DNA of 64,000 bases from an uncultured Alphaproteobacteria bacterium (GTDB taxonomy: Bacteria; Pseudomonadota; Alphaproteobacteria; Rhodobacterales; Rhodobacteraceae). The notes beneath the pieces were generated by a model. It worked only from the letters and a program-made list of their open reading frames with translations. It was not told where the DNA came from and did no database searches. This document shows positions 39,711-51,536 of the stretch, in pieces (positions within the stretch are counted from its first letter, which is position 1; each line of letters opens with the position of its first letter). Position numbers and translations under genes: made by a program. Location: assembly GCA_902562285.1 (NCBI GenBank), contig CACESU010000001.1:62001-126000 (forward strand), read 5' to 3'.

Positions 39711-39748
39711 ACCGAAGATTCCAGGAGTTCGAGTCTTTTATCATCCAC
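39711..39748 (+). repeat. Decayed duplicate of the tRNA-Val 3' half (candidate att site)
   Basis: ACCGAAGATTCCAGGAGTTCGAGTCTTTTATCATCCACA vs tRNA-Val ACCGAAGATGTCAGGAGTTCGAGTCTCTTATCACCCACC. Confidence 0.85.
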
Positions 39749-39803
39749 AATCTTACTACTTTTAATAAACTTTAAATTTTATACTATTTTTAAAATCTTT
39801 TTC

Positions 39804-39832
39804 TTGACAATACTGGCAACCAAGAGTTTAAA
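39804..39832 (+). promoter_or_regulatory. Sigma70-like promoter for tRNA-Asp
   Basis: TTGACA-17 nt-TTTAAA upstream of the tRNA. Confidence 0.5.
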
Positions 39833-39855
39833 AGTAATATATTGTGAAATTAAGT

Positions 39856-39932
39856 GCGGTTGTAGCTCAGTTGGTTAGAGTGCCGGCCTGTCACGCCGGA
39901 GGTCGCGGGTTCGAGTCCCGTCAACCGCGCCA
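39856..39932 (+). tRNA. tRNA-Asp (anticodon GTC)
   Basis: GCGGTTGTAGCTCAGTTGGTTAGAGTGCCGGCCTGTCACGCCGGAGGTCGCGGGTTCGAGTCCCGTCAACCGCGCCA. Confidence 0.98.
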
Positions 39933-39968
39933 CAAAATTCTAAATTTCTTGTGTTACAAGGATAAATA

Positions 39969-41039
39969 ATGATTCACTTTTGGGTGCGCTCAGAATATAG
40001 GGAGGATGAATTCAGAACCCCCTTAACTCCCTTAGGTGCGAAAAAGCTTTTAGATAATGGTATAAAAGTTACAATAGAAGAAAGCCACAAAAGGACCTTT
40101 TCTATCGATGAATACCACTCAGTAGGTTGTGAAATAGCTAATAAAGGATCTTGGATAGATACTGACTTAGATACCATAATCTTGGGTCTGAAAGAATTAG
40201 ATGATGAAATTATTCTTGGACACAGACATATAATGTTTGCTCATATTTACAAAAACCAAAAAGGTTCGGAGCATATTTTAAATAACTTTAGAAAAAATAA
40301 TGGTATATTGTATGATTTGGAATATTTGATAGATGCTAATAGCAAAAGAGTAGCTGCTTTTGGATATTATGCTGGTTTTTCAGGAGCATTTGTTGGATTA
40401 GATATCTGGCTAAGTTTTAAAGAAAATAATTTGGTGACAGGTATAGAAATTCCAGTCGACACTTCAAAAACATTTTTAGTTAAGAGTGCTTCCAAAAAAA
40501 TTGATATTTATAAAAAAACAGGTAATCAAATACCAAAAATTATAGTAATCGGAGCAGGTGGCAGAGTAGGAAGTGGTGCTTGTGACTTTTTTAAGTCGTT
40601 AGGACTAAAAATAACTGAATGGGATATAAAAGAAACTTCTAAAAGAAATTCTTTTTCTGAAATATTAGAACATGATATTTTTGTAAATTGTGTATTATCA
40701 GATACAAAGTCAGTAAAATTTCTGAAAAAAAGTGATATTACTGAAAAAAGAGAATTAAGTCTAATTTCTGATGTTTCTTGTGATCCTGGTAGTGATTTTA
40801 ATACAATACCACTTTATGATAAACCGTCATCATTCAAAAAACCTTATCAATATATTATTAGAGGGAAAAACCCTTTATTATTGACTGCTATAGATAATCT
40901 ACCTGCAATGCTTCCTAAAGAAAGTAGTATAGATTTTGAAAAACAGCTTCTACCCTATTTATTAGATTTCGATGTAGACAAAAATGGAGTATGGGGTAGG
41001 GCTAAGAGAATATTTTATGATAAAATTAATATTGTTTAA
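39969..41039 (+). CDS. Saccharopine dehydrogenase (lysine-forming, LYS1-like)
   Basis: FWVRSEYREDEFRTPLTPLGAKKLLDNGIKVTIEESHKRTFSIDEY; GYYAGFSGAFVGLDIW; VIGAGGRVGSGA. Confidence 0.85.
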   Translation: MIHFWVRSEYREDEFRTPLTPLGAKKLLDNGIKVTIEESHKRTFSIDEYHSVGCEIANKGSWIDTDLDTIILGLKELDDEIILGHRHIMFAHIYKNQKGSEHILNNFRKNNGILYDLEYLIDANSKRVAAFGYYAGFSGAFVGLDIWLSFKENNLVTGIEIPVDTSKTFLVKSASKKIDIYKKTGNQIPKIIVIGAGGRVGSGACDFFKSLGLKITEWDIKETSKRNSFSEILEHDIFVNCVLSDTKSVKFLKKSDITEKRELSLISDVSCDPGSDFNTIPLYDKPSSFKKPYQYIIRGKNPLLLTAIDNLPAMLPKESSIDFEKQLLPYLLDFDVDKNGVWGRAKRIFYDKINIV

Positions 41040-41053
41040 AAAAAGGATTTAAA

Positions 41054-42199
41054 ATGTCTAGGGTGCATTGGTTAGGAACAGGTCTCTCTTCAATACCAGG
41101 TTTAAGGAAACTATTAAAAAAGGGGTATGAAATTTTTGTCTGGAATAGGACTGTAGAGAAAGCTCAAAATTTATTGGGTGACTTAACAAATAATATTTAT
41201 AAATTTGATTTTAATGAGCTAGAAAAACAGATAACAAGTGGTGATGTTTTGATATCGATGCTACCAGCAAATTACCATTTAGATGTAGCTAATTTATGTC
41301 TAAAAAAGAACGCAAATTTTGTTTCTTCTTCTTACATATCTGAGGATCTTAGAAAATTAAATAATACTGTAAAAGGAAAAAGCCTAGTTTTTTTGAATGA
41401 GGTTGGACTTGACCCCGGTATAGATCATTTAATGGCGCATGAACTGGTAAAGCAATATAAAGAATTTAGTGATTATAATCCAAATAACATAGTTGAATTT
41501 TTTTCATTTTGTGGTGGGTTGCCAAAAAAACCTAATGACTTTTGTTATAAATTTAGTTGGTCTCCTTTAGGTGTTTTAAAAGCATTAAAATCTAAAGCAA
41601 CAGCCATAGAAAACTTTGAGCAAGTAGATACTTTAAGACCATGGCATAATGTAAAAATACATGAAATTCCTTCAATTAATAAAGAAAAATTTGAAGTTTA
41701 TCCAAATCGGGATAGTTTACCATTTATTAATCAATATGAATTTGAAAATAATTGGAGAGTTAAAAGGTTTGTGAGAGGCACTTTAAGAAATCTTGGATGG
41801 AAAAGCGCATGGAAGGAAATATTTGAAGTTATAGAAAAAATCAATATTGAAAGTGATCAAGAAAAACTTGAAAAATTATCCAATATGCTTTGGGAAAAAC
41901 ACTCCTATGAAGAAAATGAGAAAGATCGAGTAGTACTAAATGTGTCATTAATGGCCTCAAAAGATGAAGCCTACATTTTTGATCGATCTTTTTTAATGGA
42001 TGCCTGGGGTAATGAGAATAGTACTGCTATGGCTAGGTTGGTTTCAATACCTGTAGCATTGGCAGTCGAAAGTGTTCTTAATGATAAAATTTCTTATGGT
42101 GTGACTGCCGCACCAAAATCTCCCCAATTAGTAACTTCATGGCTGGATGCGATAAAAAAAGAGGCTCAAATTTTTAATTTCATAGATAATTTAAGTTAA
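41054..42199 (+). CDS. Saccharopine dehydrogenase family protein (glutamate-forming, LYS9-like)
   Basis: NEVGLDPGIDHLMAHELV; EFFSFCGGLPKKPNDFCYKFSWSPLGVLKAL. Confidence 0.85.
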   Translation: MSRVHWLGTGLSSIPGLRKLLKKGYEIFVWNRTVEKAQNLLGDLTNNIYKFDFNELEKQITSGDVLISMLPANYHLDVANLCLKKNANFVSSSYISEDLRKLNNTVKGKSLVFLNEVGLDPGIDHLMAHELVKQYKEFSDYNPNNIVEFFSFCGGLPKKPNDFCYKFSWSPLGVLKALKSKATAIENFEQVDTLRPWHNVKIHEIPSINKEKFEVYPNRDSLPFINQYEFENNWRVKRFVRGTLRNLGWKSAWKEIFEVIEKINIESDQEKLEKLSNMLWEKHSYEENEKDRVVLNVSLMASKDEAYIFDRSFLMDAWGNENSTAMARLVSIPVALAVESVLNDKISYGVTAAPKSPQLVTSWLDAIKKEAQIFNFIDNLS

Positions 42200-42336
42200 T
42201 TTTTTAGATATTAGTCTTCTTTTTTTATTATTTGGTGCGACCTTGTGATCTTGGGTAAAGTGTTTTACAGTGTTGACGTAAATGTCAGGAAAGAGTACAC
42301 CAACTGTAATTATTTTATGTCCTGGGGGAATAACTT

Positions 42337-42702
42337 TTGAGTAGTATCGCTATTAATTATTTGCCAATCTTGATCTTTTTGGGACTTGCTTTAGTTTTGG
42401 GTATTACATTTCTTTTGGCTGCTTTCGTTATAGCTATCAGAAATCCTGATGTAGAAAAAGTCTCAGCCTATGAGTGTGGATTTAATGCTTTTGATGATGC
42501 CAGAATGAAATTCGATGTTCGATTTTATCTTGTAGCAATTCTTTTTATTATTTTTGATCTAGAAGTAGCTTTTCTATTCCCTTGGGCAATAAGTTTTGGT
42601 GAGATTGGTTTTTTTGGTTATTTGTCTATGATGATTTTTTTATTCGTTTTAACTGTAGGCTTTGTGTATGAGTGGAAAAAAGGCGCACTAGAATGGGATT
42701 AA
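42337..42702 (+). CDS. nuoA: NADH-quinone oxidoreductase subunit A
   Basis: [48 protein letters not shown] start. Confidence 0.97.
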   Translation: MSSIAINYLPILIFLGLALVLGITFLLAAFVIAIRNPDVEKVSAYECGFNAFDDARMKFDVRFYLVAILFIIFDLEVAFLFPWAISFGEIGFFGYLSMMIFLFVLTVGFVYEWKKGALEWD

Positions 42703-43226
42703 CAAATAGTTACAAATTTACCGGAATTGATAAAGATTTAGCAACTAGAGAAATCTCTGATAATATAGCTAATAAGGGTTTTATTCAGACATCTGCTCAA
42801 GATGTAATTAACTGGGCTAGAACTGGTAGTCTGCATTGGATGACTTTTGGATTAGCTTGTTGTGCTGTCGAAATGATGCATACGTCAACTCCAAGATATG
42901 ATTTAGAAAGATTTGGAACTGCACCAAGAGCAAGTCCACGTCAATCTGACCTAATGATTGTTGCTGGAACTTTAACAAACAAAATGGCTCCCGCTCTCAG
43001 AAAAGTTTATGATCAAATGCCGGAGCCAAGATATGTTATTTCCATGGGGTCTTGTGCAAATGGTGGTGGGTATTATCACTACTCTTACTCAGTAGTCAGA
43101 GGATGTGACAGAATTGTTCCTGTAGATATATATGTGCCAGGTTGTCCTCCAACTGCAGAAGCTTTACTTTATGGTATATTACAACTTCAGCGTAAAATTC
43201 GAAGAACTGGAACTTTAGCAAGATAG
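42693..43226 (+). CDS. nuoB: NADH-quinone oxidoreductase subunit B
   Basis: [43 protein letters not shown]. Confidence 0.98.
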   Translation: MGLTNSYKFTGIDKDLATREISDNIANKGFIQTSAQDVINWARTGSLHWMTFGLACCAVEMMHTSTPRYDLERFGTAPRASPRQSDLMIVAGTLTNKMAPALRKVYDQMPEPRYVISMGSCANGGGYYHYSYSVVRGCDRIVPVDIYVPGCPPTAEALLYGILQLQRKIRRTGTLAR

Positions 43227-43238
43227 TAGGTATCAGAA

Positions 43239-43859
43239 TTGGATGAGTCACTTAAAGATTTAAATGATTTTTTGCTGTCTAATTATTCTGAAGACATAAT
43301 TTCATCTAATATAGAACATGATCATCTTTCGATTTGTATTGTTTTTTCATCAATTGAAAGTATCACTTCAATTTTGAAACTAAACAATATTTGTAAATTT
43401 AGGACACTTATAGATATTACCGCAATAGATTTCCCCTCGGAAGAAAAGCGATTCACATTAGTTTATCATTATTTATCAATGCAACAAAATATAAGAATTA
43501 GGCTCAAATCTTCCATAAAAGAAGAACAAATTGTTCCATCAATTACAAAATTGTTTCCTGCTGCTAATTGGTTTGAGAGAGAAGTTTTTGATATGTATGG
43601 AATTTTATTTTCTAACCATCCCGATATGAGAAGAATACTTACAGATTATGGTTTTCAAGGACATCCACTTAGAAAAGATTTTCCAACTACAGGCTATCTA
43701 GAGCTTAGGTATGATCAGGAAAGAAAAAAAGTGGTTTATGAACCAGTTAAACTTACCCAAGAATATAGGAGATTTGATTTTATGAGTCCTTGGGAAGGAG
43801 AGGGGTTTGTTTTTGAGCAAAGTGATGAGGTTCAAGAAGAAAATAAAGAAAATGGCTAA
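43239..43859 (+). CDS. nuoC: NADH-quinone oxidoreductase subunit C
   Basis: [43 protein letters not shown] start. Confidence 0.97.
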   Translation: MDESLKDLNDFLLSNYSEDIISSNIEHDHLSICIVFSSIESITSILKLNNICKFRTLIDITAIDFPSEEKRFTLVYHYLSMQQNIRIRLKSSIKEEQIVPSITKLFPAANWFEREVFDMYGILFSNHPDMRRILTDYGFQGHPLRKDFPTTGYLELRYDQERKKVVYEPVKLTQEYRRFDFMSPWEGEGFVFEQSDEVQEENKENG

Positions 43860-45066
43860 TAATTATCAACATGAAAAAAAAACAAGTGAAAATTCTATTA
43901 GGAATTTTAACATTAATTTTGGTCCCCAGCACCCTGCAGCTCACGGGGTTTTGAGAATGGTACTAGAGTTGGATGGAGAAATAGTTGACCGGTGTGACCC
44001 ACATATTGGACTTCTTCATAGGGGAACTGAGAAATTAATGGAAAGCAGGACTTATCTACAAAACTTACCTTATTTTGATAGGTTAGACTATGTTGCTCCA
44101 ATGAATCAAGAGCATGCATGGTGTTTAGCAATAGAGAAACTTTTGAATGTTCAAATATCTTATAGAGCGTCATTAATAAGAGTATTATACTGTGAAATTG
44201 GTAGGGTACTAAATCACTTACTAAATATTACTACACAAGCTATGGATGTAGGTGCATTCACTCCGATTTCTTGGGGATTTGAAGAAAGAGAGAAATTAAT
44301 GGTTTTTTATGAGCGAGCCTGTGGTGCAAGACTTCATGCAGCTTATTTTAGACCTGGCGGTGTTCATCAAGATCTTTCTGATGATTTACTAAATGATATT
44401 ATGGACTGGTCGATATCATTTCCCAAAGTAGTTAATGACATAGAAGAGTTATTAACTGAAAATAGAATATTTAAACAGAGAAATGTAGATATTGGTATTG
44501 TAAGTAAAGACGAAGCCTTTGATTGGGGATTTTCGGGTGTTATGGTCAGGGGTTCTGGCTTAGCCTGGGATTTAAGACGATCACAGCCCTACGAATGTTA
44601 CAACGACTTCGAGTTTAAAATTCCCATTGGAAAAAATGGTGATTGTTATGATAGATACCTTTGCCGAGTTTGGGAAATGAAAGAAAGTGTTAAGATAGTA
44701 CAACAAAGTATTGAGAAATTATCTATGTGTAAAGGAGATGACGTATTAGTTCGCGGTAAAATAGCTCCACCAAACAGAGTTGATATGAAAAAATCTATGG
44801 AAGCTCTGATTCATCATTTTAAACTTTATACTGAAGGTTTTCATGTGCCTAAAGGCGAAATTTATGTTTCAGTTGAAGCACCTAAGGGAGAATTTGGGGT
44901 TTTTTTAGTTTCTGATGGAACAAATAAACCCTATAAGGTAAAATTGAGGTCTCCAGGTTTTTTACATTTAGCTGCCATTGATCACATTTGTAGAGGACAC
45001 CAACTAGCAGATGTTTCTGCAATCTTGGGCTCCTTAGACGTTGTTTTTGGAGAAATAGATAGATGA
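43852..45066 (+). CDS. nuoD: NADH-quinone oxidoreductase subunit D
   Basis: [36 protein letters not shown]; start at MANNYQHEK preferred. Confidence 0.97.
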   Translation: MANNYQHEKKTSENSIRNFNINFGPQHPAAHGVLRMVLELDGEIVDRCDPHIGLLHRGTEKLMESRTYLQNLPYFDRLDYVAPMNQEHAWCLAIEKLLNVQISYRASLIRVLYCEIGRVLNHLLNITTQAMDVGAFTPISWGFEEREKLMVFYERACGARLHAAYFRPGGVHQDLSDDLLNDIMDWSISFPKVVNDIEELLTENRIFKQRNVDIGIVSKDEAFDWGFSGVMVRGSGLAWDLRRSQPYECYNDFEFKIPIGKNGDCYDRYLCRVWEMKESVKIVQQSIEKLSMCKGDDVLVRGKIAPPNRVDMKKSMEALIHHFKLYTEGFHVPKGEIYVSVEAPKGEFGVFLVSDGTNKPYKVKLRSPGFLHLAAIDHICRGHQLADVSAILGSLDVVFGEIDR

Positions 45067-45728
45067 TTTTAAGACGAATAGATAAAAAACAACCTTCAGA
45101 ATTTAAATTTTCCAAAAACAACCTTTCTTGGGCAAAAAAACAGATTGCAAAATACCCTCAGGATCGTCAACAAAGTGCAGTTATACCACTTTTATATAGA
45201 GCTCAAGAGCAAGAAGGTTGGGTTTCTAAGCCAGCAATAGAAGAAATTGCCAAAATGTTAAAAATGGCTCCTATCAGAGTATATGAAGTTGCAAGTTTCT
45301 ATTTTATGTTTCATTTATCACCAGTGGGTGACAAAGCACACATTCAAGTTTGTGGTACAACCCCTTGTATGTTGAGGGGATCTGAAAAATTAGTTGAAAT
45401 ATGCAAAAAACGAATTTCTAAAAAACAAAAAGAACTGTCTTCAGATGGGAAATTATCTTGGGAAGAAGTAGAATGTATTGGGGCTTGTTCCAATTCGCCA
45501 GTGGTTCAAGTAGGAAGTGATTATTACGAAGATTTATCTGAAGACAGTTTTGTAAATCTTTTAGATAAATTAATTGATGGTAATCCAGAACCTGGAAGTA
45601 GAAAAAAAAGATTTTCTTCTGAACCTGAGGGATTTTTTAAATCTTCAAAATTTAAAATTGAAGAAAAAACTAATGCTTCAGTTAAATTATTTTTAGAAAT
45701 GCCATTTTCTACAGATAGAAAAAAATAG
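45063..45728 (+). CDS. nuoE: NADH-quinone oxidoreductase subunit E
   Basis: [30 protein letters not shown]. Confidence 0.97.
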   Translation: MILRRIDKKQPSEFKFSKNNLSWAKKQIAKYPQDRQQSAVIPLLYRAQEQEGWVSKPAIEEIAKMLKMAPIRVYEVASFYFMFHLSPVGDKAHIQVCGTTPCMLRGSEKLVEICKKRISKKQKELSSDGKLSWEEVECIGACSNSPVVQVGSDYYEDLSEDSFVNLLDKLIDGNPEPGSRKKRFSSEPEGFFKSSKFKIEEKTNASVKLFLEMPFSTDRKK

Positions 45729-45748
45729 TACAAAAGAAAGGTAAAATA

Positions 45749-47035
45749 GTGCTTAAAGAAAAAGATAAAATTTTTTCAAACTTATATGGAATAAAAAATA
45801 GAGGAATAGATTCTGTAATTTCTAGAGGGCACTGGGATAATACTGCCAAATTTATTAAAAAGGGCTCTTCATGGATAATTGATGAAGTAAAAAAATCAGG
45901 ATTAAGAGGAAGAGGTGGGGCTGGCTTTCCAACAGGTTTGAAGTGGTCCTTTATGCCCAAACCAAATCCTGACAAACCATCTTACCTAGTCGTTAATGCT
46001 GATGAATCTGAGCCCGGAACTTGTAAAGACAGAGAAATTTTAAGACACGAACCACATACCCTAATTGAAGGTTGTTTGATTGCAGGGTTTTCTATGGGTG
46101 CTCATGTTGCCTACATATACGTCAGGGGTGAGTACGTTCGAGAGAGAGAATCTCTACAAATTGCCATTGATGAAGCGTATTCCAAAGGATTTTTGGGGAA
46201 AAATGCTGCGAAATCGGGTTGGAAATTTGATATTTATGTTCATCATGGTGCAGGTGCATATATTTGTGGAGAAGAAACTGCACTTCTTGAAAGTTTGGAA
46301 GGTAAAAAAGGGATGCCTAGAATGAAACCACCTTTCCCAGCAATGGCTGGTCTATATGGTTGCCCTACCACTGTTAACAATGTTGAATCTATCGCTGTAG
46401 TACCTACAATCCTGAGAAGAGGTGCTTCTTGGTTTTCAAAATTTGGTAGAGCAAACAATACTGGTACTAAATTATTTTGTTTGTCTGGTCATGTTGAAAA
46501 ACCTTGTGTTGTTGAAGAAGAAATGTCTATTCCTCTCAAAGAGCTTATAGAAAAATACGCTGGGGGTGTAATAGGTGGTTGGAAAAATTTAAAAGCAATT
46601 ATACCTGGTGGATCTTCAGTTCCACTATTGCCAGCCAAATTATGTAATGATGCTCTTATGGATTTTGATTGGCTTAGAGAAAACCAATCTGGACTAGGAA
46701 CTGGCGCTGTTATAGTTATGAATTCTGATACAGATATTGTAAAAGCTATTTGGAGGTTGTCGAAATTTTATAATCACGAAAGCTGCGGTCAGTGTACCCC
46801 TTGCAGAGAAGGTACTGGTTGGATGATGCGAATTATGAATAGGTTAGTTACTGGAGATGCAAATTTAGAAGAGGTTGAAAACCTATTGGAGATAACTAAA
46901 CAAGTTGAAGGGCATACAATTTGTGCATTAGGTGATGCTGCTGCATGGCCAATTCAGGGCCTTTTTAGGCATTTTAGGCATGAGATCGAGGACAGAATAA
47001 AAAATAGGATTACCAAAAATATTGCAGCTGAGTGA
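45749..47035 (+). CDS. nuoF: NADH-quinone oxidoreductase subunit F
   Basis: [37 protein letters not shown] start. Confidence 0.97.
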   Translation: MLKEKDKIFSNLYGIKNRGIDSVISRGHWDNTAKFIKKGSSWIIDEVKKSGLRGRGGAGFPTGLKWSFMPKPNPDKPSYLVVNADESEPGTCKDREILRHEPHTLIEGCLIAGFSMGAHVAYIYVRGEYVRERESLQIAIDEAYSKGFLGKNAAKSGWKFDIYVHHGAGAYICGEETALLESLEGKKGMPRMKPPFPAMAGLYGCPTTVNNVESIAVVPTILRRGASWFSKFGRANNTGTKLFCLSGHVEKPCVVEEEMSIPLKELIEKYAGGVIGGWKNLKAIIPGGSSVPLLPAKLCNDALMDFDWLRENQSGLGTGAVIVMNSDTDIVKAIWRLSKFYNHESCGQCTPCREGTGWMMRIMNRLVTGDANLEEVENLLEITKQVEGHTICALGDAAAWPIQGLFRHFRHEIEDRIKNRITKNIAAE

Positions 47036-49068
47036 AAATGGAAAATAACCTTCGCAAAATTATAATAGATGATCAAGAAGTTGGAGTAAATCCTGCTATG
47101 ACTATACTTCAGGCTTGTGAACATATAAATAAAGAAATTCCACGGTTTTGTTATCATGAAAGATTATCTATAGCAGGCAATTGTAGAATGTGCCTGGTTG
47201 AAGTAGTTGGTGGCCCCCCTAAGCCTATGGCCTCATGTGCTCTTCAAGTTAAAGATCTAAGACCCGGACCTAATGGTGAACCCCCAGTTATTAAAACAAA
47301 TTCCAAAATGGTTAAAAAAGCTCGTGAGGGTGTTATGGAATTTTTGTTGATTAATCATCCATTAGATTGCCCAATATGTGATCAAGGAGGAGAATGTGAT
47401 TTGCAGGATCAAGCACTAGCATTTGGTGTTGATTTTTCAAGATATACAGAACCTAAAAGAGCTGTTTTAGATGTTGATTTAGGCCCTTTAGTCGAAACAC
47501 ATATGACTAGATGTATCTCCTGCACCAGGTGTGTAAGATTCGTAACAGAAGTAGCAGGAATACCAGAAATGGGTCAAATAGGACGTGGTGAGAATAGTGA
47601 AATTACATCATATCTGGGGAAGACCTTGAAAAGTGAATTACAGGGAAACATAATTGATTTATGTCCTGTTGGAGCACTTACATCAAAGCCATATGCATTT
47701 ACAGCTAGACCTTGGGAGTTAACCAAAACAAACTGCATCGATATAATGGATGCACTTGGATCAAATATCAGGATTGATTCCAAAGGAAAAAAAATTATGC
47801 GTATCATTCCAAGAAATCATGATGGAATAAACGAAGAATGGTTGTCAGATAAATCCAGGTTTATTTGGGATGGTTTAAATAAACAAAGATTAGATGCTCC
47901 ATATATTAGGAATGAAGCAGGTAAATTAAAAGTTTCATCATGGAGTGAGGCATTTGATGTTATTGTTAAGAAAATAAATAAAAGTTCAAAAATTTTAGCT
48001 CTTGCTGGTGACCTTGTTAGTGTAGAGACACTTTTTTCTACCAAAGAGCTTATTGGAAATTTGGGTGGAAGAACTGAATGTAGAATTTTTAATGCTTGTA
48101 TTCCTCCTAATGATAGAGCTTTATATGCAGGAACAGTTCCAATAACAGCTATAAACGATTCTGAAATCATATTTATTATTGGTTCGAACCCCAGAGTTGA
48201 ATCTCCTGTGCTGAATGCTAGAATTAGAAGTTCTTGGTTAAAAGGTGCTGAGGTTAATTTAATTGGTGAAAATTCAGATTTAACATATGGATATAATCAT
48301 CTTGGAACTAATCTGATTGAATTAGATAAAATAATAAAAAATAAAGGTAAGTTTTACAAGAATAGAAAGGTCCTAATTATTTTAGGACAAGGTATTTTTT
48401 GTAGAACTGATGGTTATGAAGCCTTAGAAGTAGTGAAAAAGTTTAAAGAAACTTTGAGTGCTGAACTCATAAGTCTTCATGTAGCTGCCTCAAGAGTTGG
48501 GGCTATGGATTTGAATTTTGTCTCTGATAGAGATTATAAATCTACAGTGGATTGGTCTGATGTAATTTTTAATATAGGCATGGATGAATATGAGATACCT
48601 GACGATAAATTTGTAATATATCAGGGTAGTCATGGTGATCGTGGAGCAAATAGAGCAGATGTAATACTTCCAGGCTGTGCTTTTTCGGAAGAGTCGGGAA
48701 TTTTTATGAATACTGAAGGCAGACCACAACTCTCTCTAAAAGCATGTGAGAAAATTGGAAATGCTAGAGAAAATTGGTCAATAATACGGGCATTATCAGA
48801 AAAGCTAGATTGCACACTAGAATATAATAATCTTGATGAATTAAGAAAAAAACTTTTCTCAGAATACCCAATTTTTGCTTCTTTAGATGAGGTTAAATCA
48901 AATTCATGGGTTAAGTCTACTAAATTTGCAAAAAACTGTTTAAAAGTTGATTTAAAGAATATTTGGAGTGATCACTATTTGACTAATCCAATAGCAAGAT
49001 CGAGTAATATTATGGCAACATTGTCAAAGAATAATAAAGAAATATATAATGAAAAAGTGAAGAGTTAA
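47032..49068 (+). CDS. nuoG: NADH-quinone oxidoreductase subunit G
   Basis: [45 protein letters not shown]. Confidence 0.97.
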   Translation: MKMENNLRKIIIDDQEVGVNPAMTILQACEHINKEIPRFCYHERLSIAGNCRMCLVEVVGGPPKPMASCALQVKDLRPGPNGEPPVIKTNSKMVKKAREGVMEFLLINHPLDCPICDQGGECDLQDQALAFGVDFSRYTEPKRAVLDVDLGPLVETHMTRCISCTRCVRFVTEVAGIPEMGQIGRGENSEITSYLGKTLKSELQGNIIDLCPVGALTSKPYAFTARPWELTKTNCIDIMDALGSNIRIDSKGKKIMRIIPRNHDGINEEWLSDKSRFIWDGLNKQRLDAPYIRNEAGKLKVSSWSEAFDVIVKKINKSSKILALAGDLVSVETLFSTKELIGNLGGRTECRIFNACIPPNDRALYAGTVPITAINDSEIIFIIGSNPRVESPVLNARIRSSWLKGAEVNLIGENSDLTYGYNHLGTNLIELDKIIKNKGKFYKNRKVLIILGQGIFCRTDGYEALEVVKKFKETLSAELISLHVAASRVGAMDLNFVSDRDYKSTVDWSDVIFNIGMDEYEIPDDKFVIYQGSHGDRGANRADVILPGCAFSEESGIFMNTEGRPQLSLKACEKIGNARENWSIIRALSEKLDCTLEYNNLDELRKKLFSEYPIFASLDEVKSNSWVKSTKFAKNCLKVDLKNIWSDHYLTNPIARSSNIMATLSKNNKEIYNEKVKS

Positions 49069-49069
49069 A

Positions 49070-50083
49070 ATGGATTTTTCTCATGGATTTGGCCTTATAC
49101 TTCTAATTACTGGTCAATGTCTATTAATAACAATAGCTGTTCTATTAAGCTTAGCTTTCTTAATGTTTGCAGATAGAAAAATATGGGCAGCTGTACAAAT
49201 GCGAAAAGGCCCCAATGTTGTGGGTGTTTTTGGTCTTCTCCAGTCTTTTGCAGATTTTTTAAAATATATATTTAAGGAAATTATTATACCTGCTGGATCT
49301 GATAAAGTAGTATTTCTACTAGCGCCTCTAATTACTTTTGTTTTATCTCTGATTGCTTGGTCTGTAATTCCTTTTAATAATGGATGGGTGCTTACAGATA
49401 TAAATGTTGGTATTTTATTTATATTTGCAGTTGCAGGTTTGGAGGTTTATGGAGTTATTATGGGAGGTTGGGCTTCTAATTCTAAGTATCCTTTTCTTGG
49501 AAGTCTTCGTTCCGCTGCGCAGATGATATCCTATGAAGTTTCAATAGGATTTATAATTATTGGTATTCTTATATCAACAGGTTCATTAAATCTAAGTAAA
49601 ATTGTATTAGCGCAAGATGGTAGTTATGGTATCTTTAGCTGGTATTGGCTACCACATTTTCCAATGGTAATTTTGTTTTTTATTTCTGCACTAGCTGAAA
49701 CAAACAGACCACCTTTTGATTTGCCAGAGGCAGAAGCTGAATTAGTTGCAGGTTTTCAAGTTGAATATTCATCTACACCATTCCTTTTGTTTATGATTGG
49801 TGAATTGATGACGGTGGTATTGATGTGTGCTCTTATATCCATACTTTTTTTTGGAGGCTGGCTATCACCAATTCCATTATTACCAGACGGTATTTTTTGG
49901 CTTGTAGCTAAAATATTGTTGCTTTTTTTTATGTTTTCTATGGTTAAAGCTATAGTCCCAAGATTTAGATATGATCAATTAATGAGACTAGGATGGAAAG
50001 TTTTTCTTCCAATGTCATTAACTTGGGTTGTTATTGTAGCTACTCTTGCTCAATTTGGTATTTCTGGTTATGTAAGATGGTAA
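49070..50083 (+). CDS. nuoH: NADH-quinone oxidoreductase subunit H
   Basis: [52 protein letters not shown]. Confidence 0.98.
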   Translation: MDFSHGFGLILLITGQCLLITIAVLLSLAFLMFADRKIWAAVQMRKGPNVVGVFGLLQSFADFLKYIFKEIIIPAGSDKVVFLLAPLITFVLSLIAWSVIPFNNGWVLTDINVGILFIFAVAGLEVYGVIMGGWASNSKYPFLGSLRSAAQMISYEVSIGFIIIGILISTGSLNLSKIVLAQDGSYGIFSWYWLPHFPMVILFFISALAETNRPPFDLPEAEAELVAGFQVEYSSTPFLLFMIGELMTVVLMCALISILFFGGWLSPIPLLPDGIFWLVAKILLLFFMFSMVKAIVPRFRYDQLMRLGWKVFLPMSLTWVVIVATLAQFGISGYVRW

Positions 50084-50098
50084 AATTATGGTGTACTA

Positions 50099-50596
50099 AT
50101 GAATAAAATTGATTGGCGACGAGCAATAAATTATTTCCTACTAAAAGATTTTTTAAAAGGTTTTAAGCTTGGAATTAAGTATTTTTTCAGACCTAAAGCT
50201 ACTCTTAACTACCCATATGAGAAAGGTCCAATCTCTTCAAGGTTTCGAGGTGAGCATGCATTAAGATGTTATCCTAATGGTGAAGAAAGATGTATTGCCT
50301 GTAAGTTGTGTGAAGCAATTTGTCCTGCACAAGCAATAACTATAGATGCAGGACCAAGGGAAGCTGACGGAAGTAGAAGAACAACAAGATATGATATTGA
50401 TATGACGAAATGTATATATTGTGGGTTTTGTCAGGAAGCTTGCCCTGTAGATGCTATTGTCGAAGGTCCTAATTTTGAATATGCGACTGAAACAAGAGAA
50501 GAGTTATTTTATAATAAAGAAAAATTAATGGAAAATGGTAGAAAGTGGGAAAAATTAATTGCCGAAAATATAAAGTTAGATAAAAGCTTTAGATAG
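50099..50596 (+). CDS. nuoI: NADH-quinone oxidoreductase subunit I
   Basis: Two 4Fe-4S motifs [12 protein letters not shown] and [12 protein letters not shown]. Confidence 0.98.
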   Translation: MNKIDWRRAINYFLLKDFLKGFKLGIKYFFRPKATLNYPYEKGPISSRFRGEHALRCYPNGEERCIACKLCEAICPAQAITIDAGPREADGSRRTTRYDIDMTKCIYCGFCQEACPVDAIVEGPNFEYATETREELFYNKEKLMENGRKWEKLIAENIKLDKSFR

Positions 50597-50621
50597 TTTA
50601 TGTAATAGACGAGGATTCATA

Positions 50622-51230
50622 ATGCAGCCATTAATTTTAGCGTATTACTTTTTTGCAGGTATAACACTTTTTTCTGCTTTATTTGTTGTATTGTCAAGGA
50701 ATCCTGTTCATTCAGTTTTATGGCTTATATTAACCTTTTTTGGAGCTTCAGGTCTCTTCATTTTATTAGGTGCAGAGTTTTTAGCTTTAATTTTAATGAT
50801 TGTGTATGTAGGAGCTGTGGCAGTCCTTTTTATGTTTGTGGTAATGATGCTGAATATAGACTTCAAAGAAATCAAATCAAGATTAACAAAATATTTACCA
50901 TTAGGTGTATTAATCGGACTTGTTCTATTTGTTGAGTTGGGTCTAGTTTTTGGCGATTTTGTTCCAGCTCTTTCCCCAAAAGGGGATAAAAATTTATTAA
51001 TTAACGAAGAAATTGAAAATACTAGACAATTAGGTTTGGTTTTATACACAGATTTCATAATATATTTTCAGCTGGCTGGGATTGTCTTACTTATAGCAAT
51101 GTTAGGTGCTATTGTACTAACACATCAAAGAAGAAAAGACGTTAAAAAACAGGATATTTTAACTCAGATTTACAGGGACCCAGATAATTCAATTGAGCTA
51201 AAAGATATAAAGCCAGGGCAAGGATTATGA
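50622..51230 (+). CDS. nuoJ: NADH-quinone oxidoreductase subunit J
   Basis: [51 protein letters not shown]. Confidence 0.97.
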   Translation: MQPLILAYYFFAGITLFSALFVVLSRNPVHSVLWLILTFFGASGLFILLGAEFLALILMIVYVGAVAVLFMFVVMMLNIDFKEIKSRLTKYLPLGVLIGLVLFVELGLVFGDFVPALSPKGDKNLLINEEIENTRQLGLVLYTDFIIYFQLAGIVLLIAMLGAIVLTHQRRKDVKKQDILTQIYRDPDNSIELKDIKPGQGL

Positions 51231-51532
51231 TTGAAATTCAACATTTTTTGATTTTATCCTCACTTTTATTTCTAATAGGTGTTTTTGGAATTTTTTTAAA
51301 CAGAAAAAATGTGATTATAATTCTTATGTCCATAGAATTAATTTTATTAGCCGTAAATATTAATTTTGTATCATTCTCATATTTTCTAGGAGATCTCACA
51401 GGGCAAATTTTTTCACTATTTGTTTTGACTGTAGCTGCTGCAGAGGCTGCAATTGGGTTGGCTATATTAGTTTGTTTCTTCAGGAATAAGGGGTCAATAG
51501 CTGTTGACGATGCTAATGTAATGAAGGGCTAA
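51227..51532 (+). CDS. nuoK: NADH-quinone oxidoreductase subunit K
   Basis: [49 protein letters not shown]. Confidence 0.97.
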   Translation: MIEIQHFLILSSLLFLIGVFGIFLNRKNVIIILMSIELILLAVNINFVSFSYFLGDLTGQIFSLFVLTVAAAEAAIGLAILVCFFRNKGSIAVDDANVMKG

Positions 51533-51536
51533 TTAA

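Noticed and set aside
50708-51058. 116-aa minus-strand ORF opposite nuoJ
   Set aside because: Antisense shadow; no independent coding evidence
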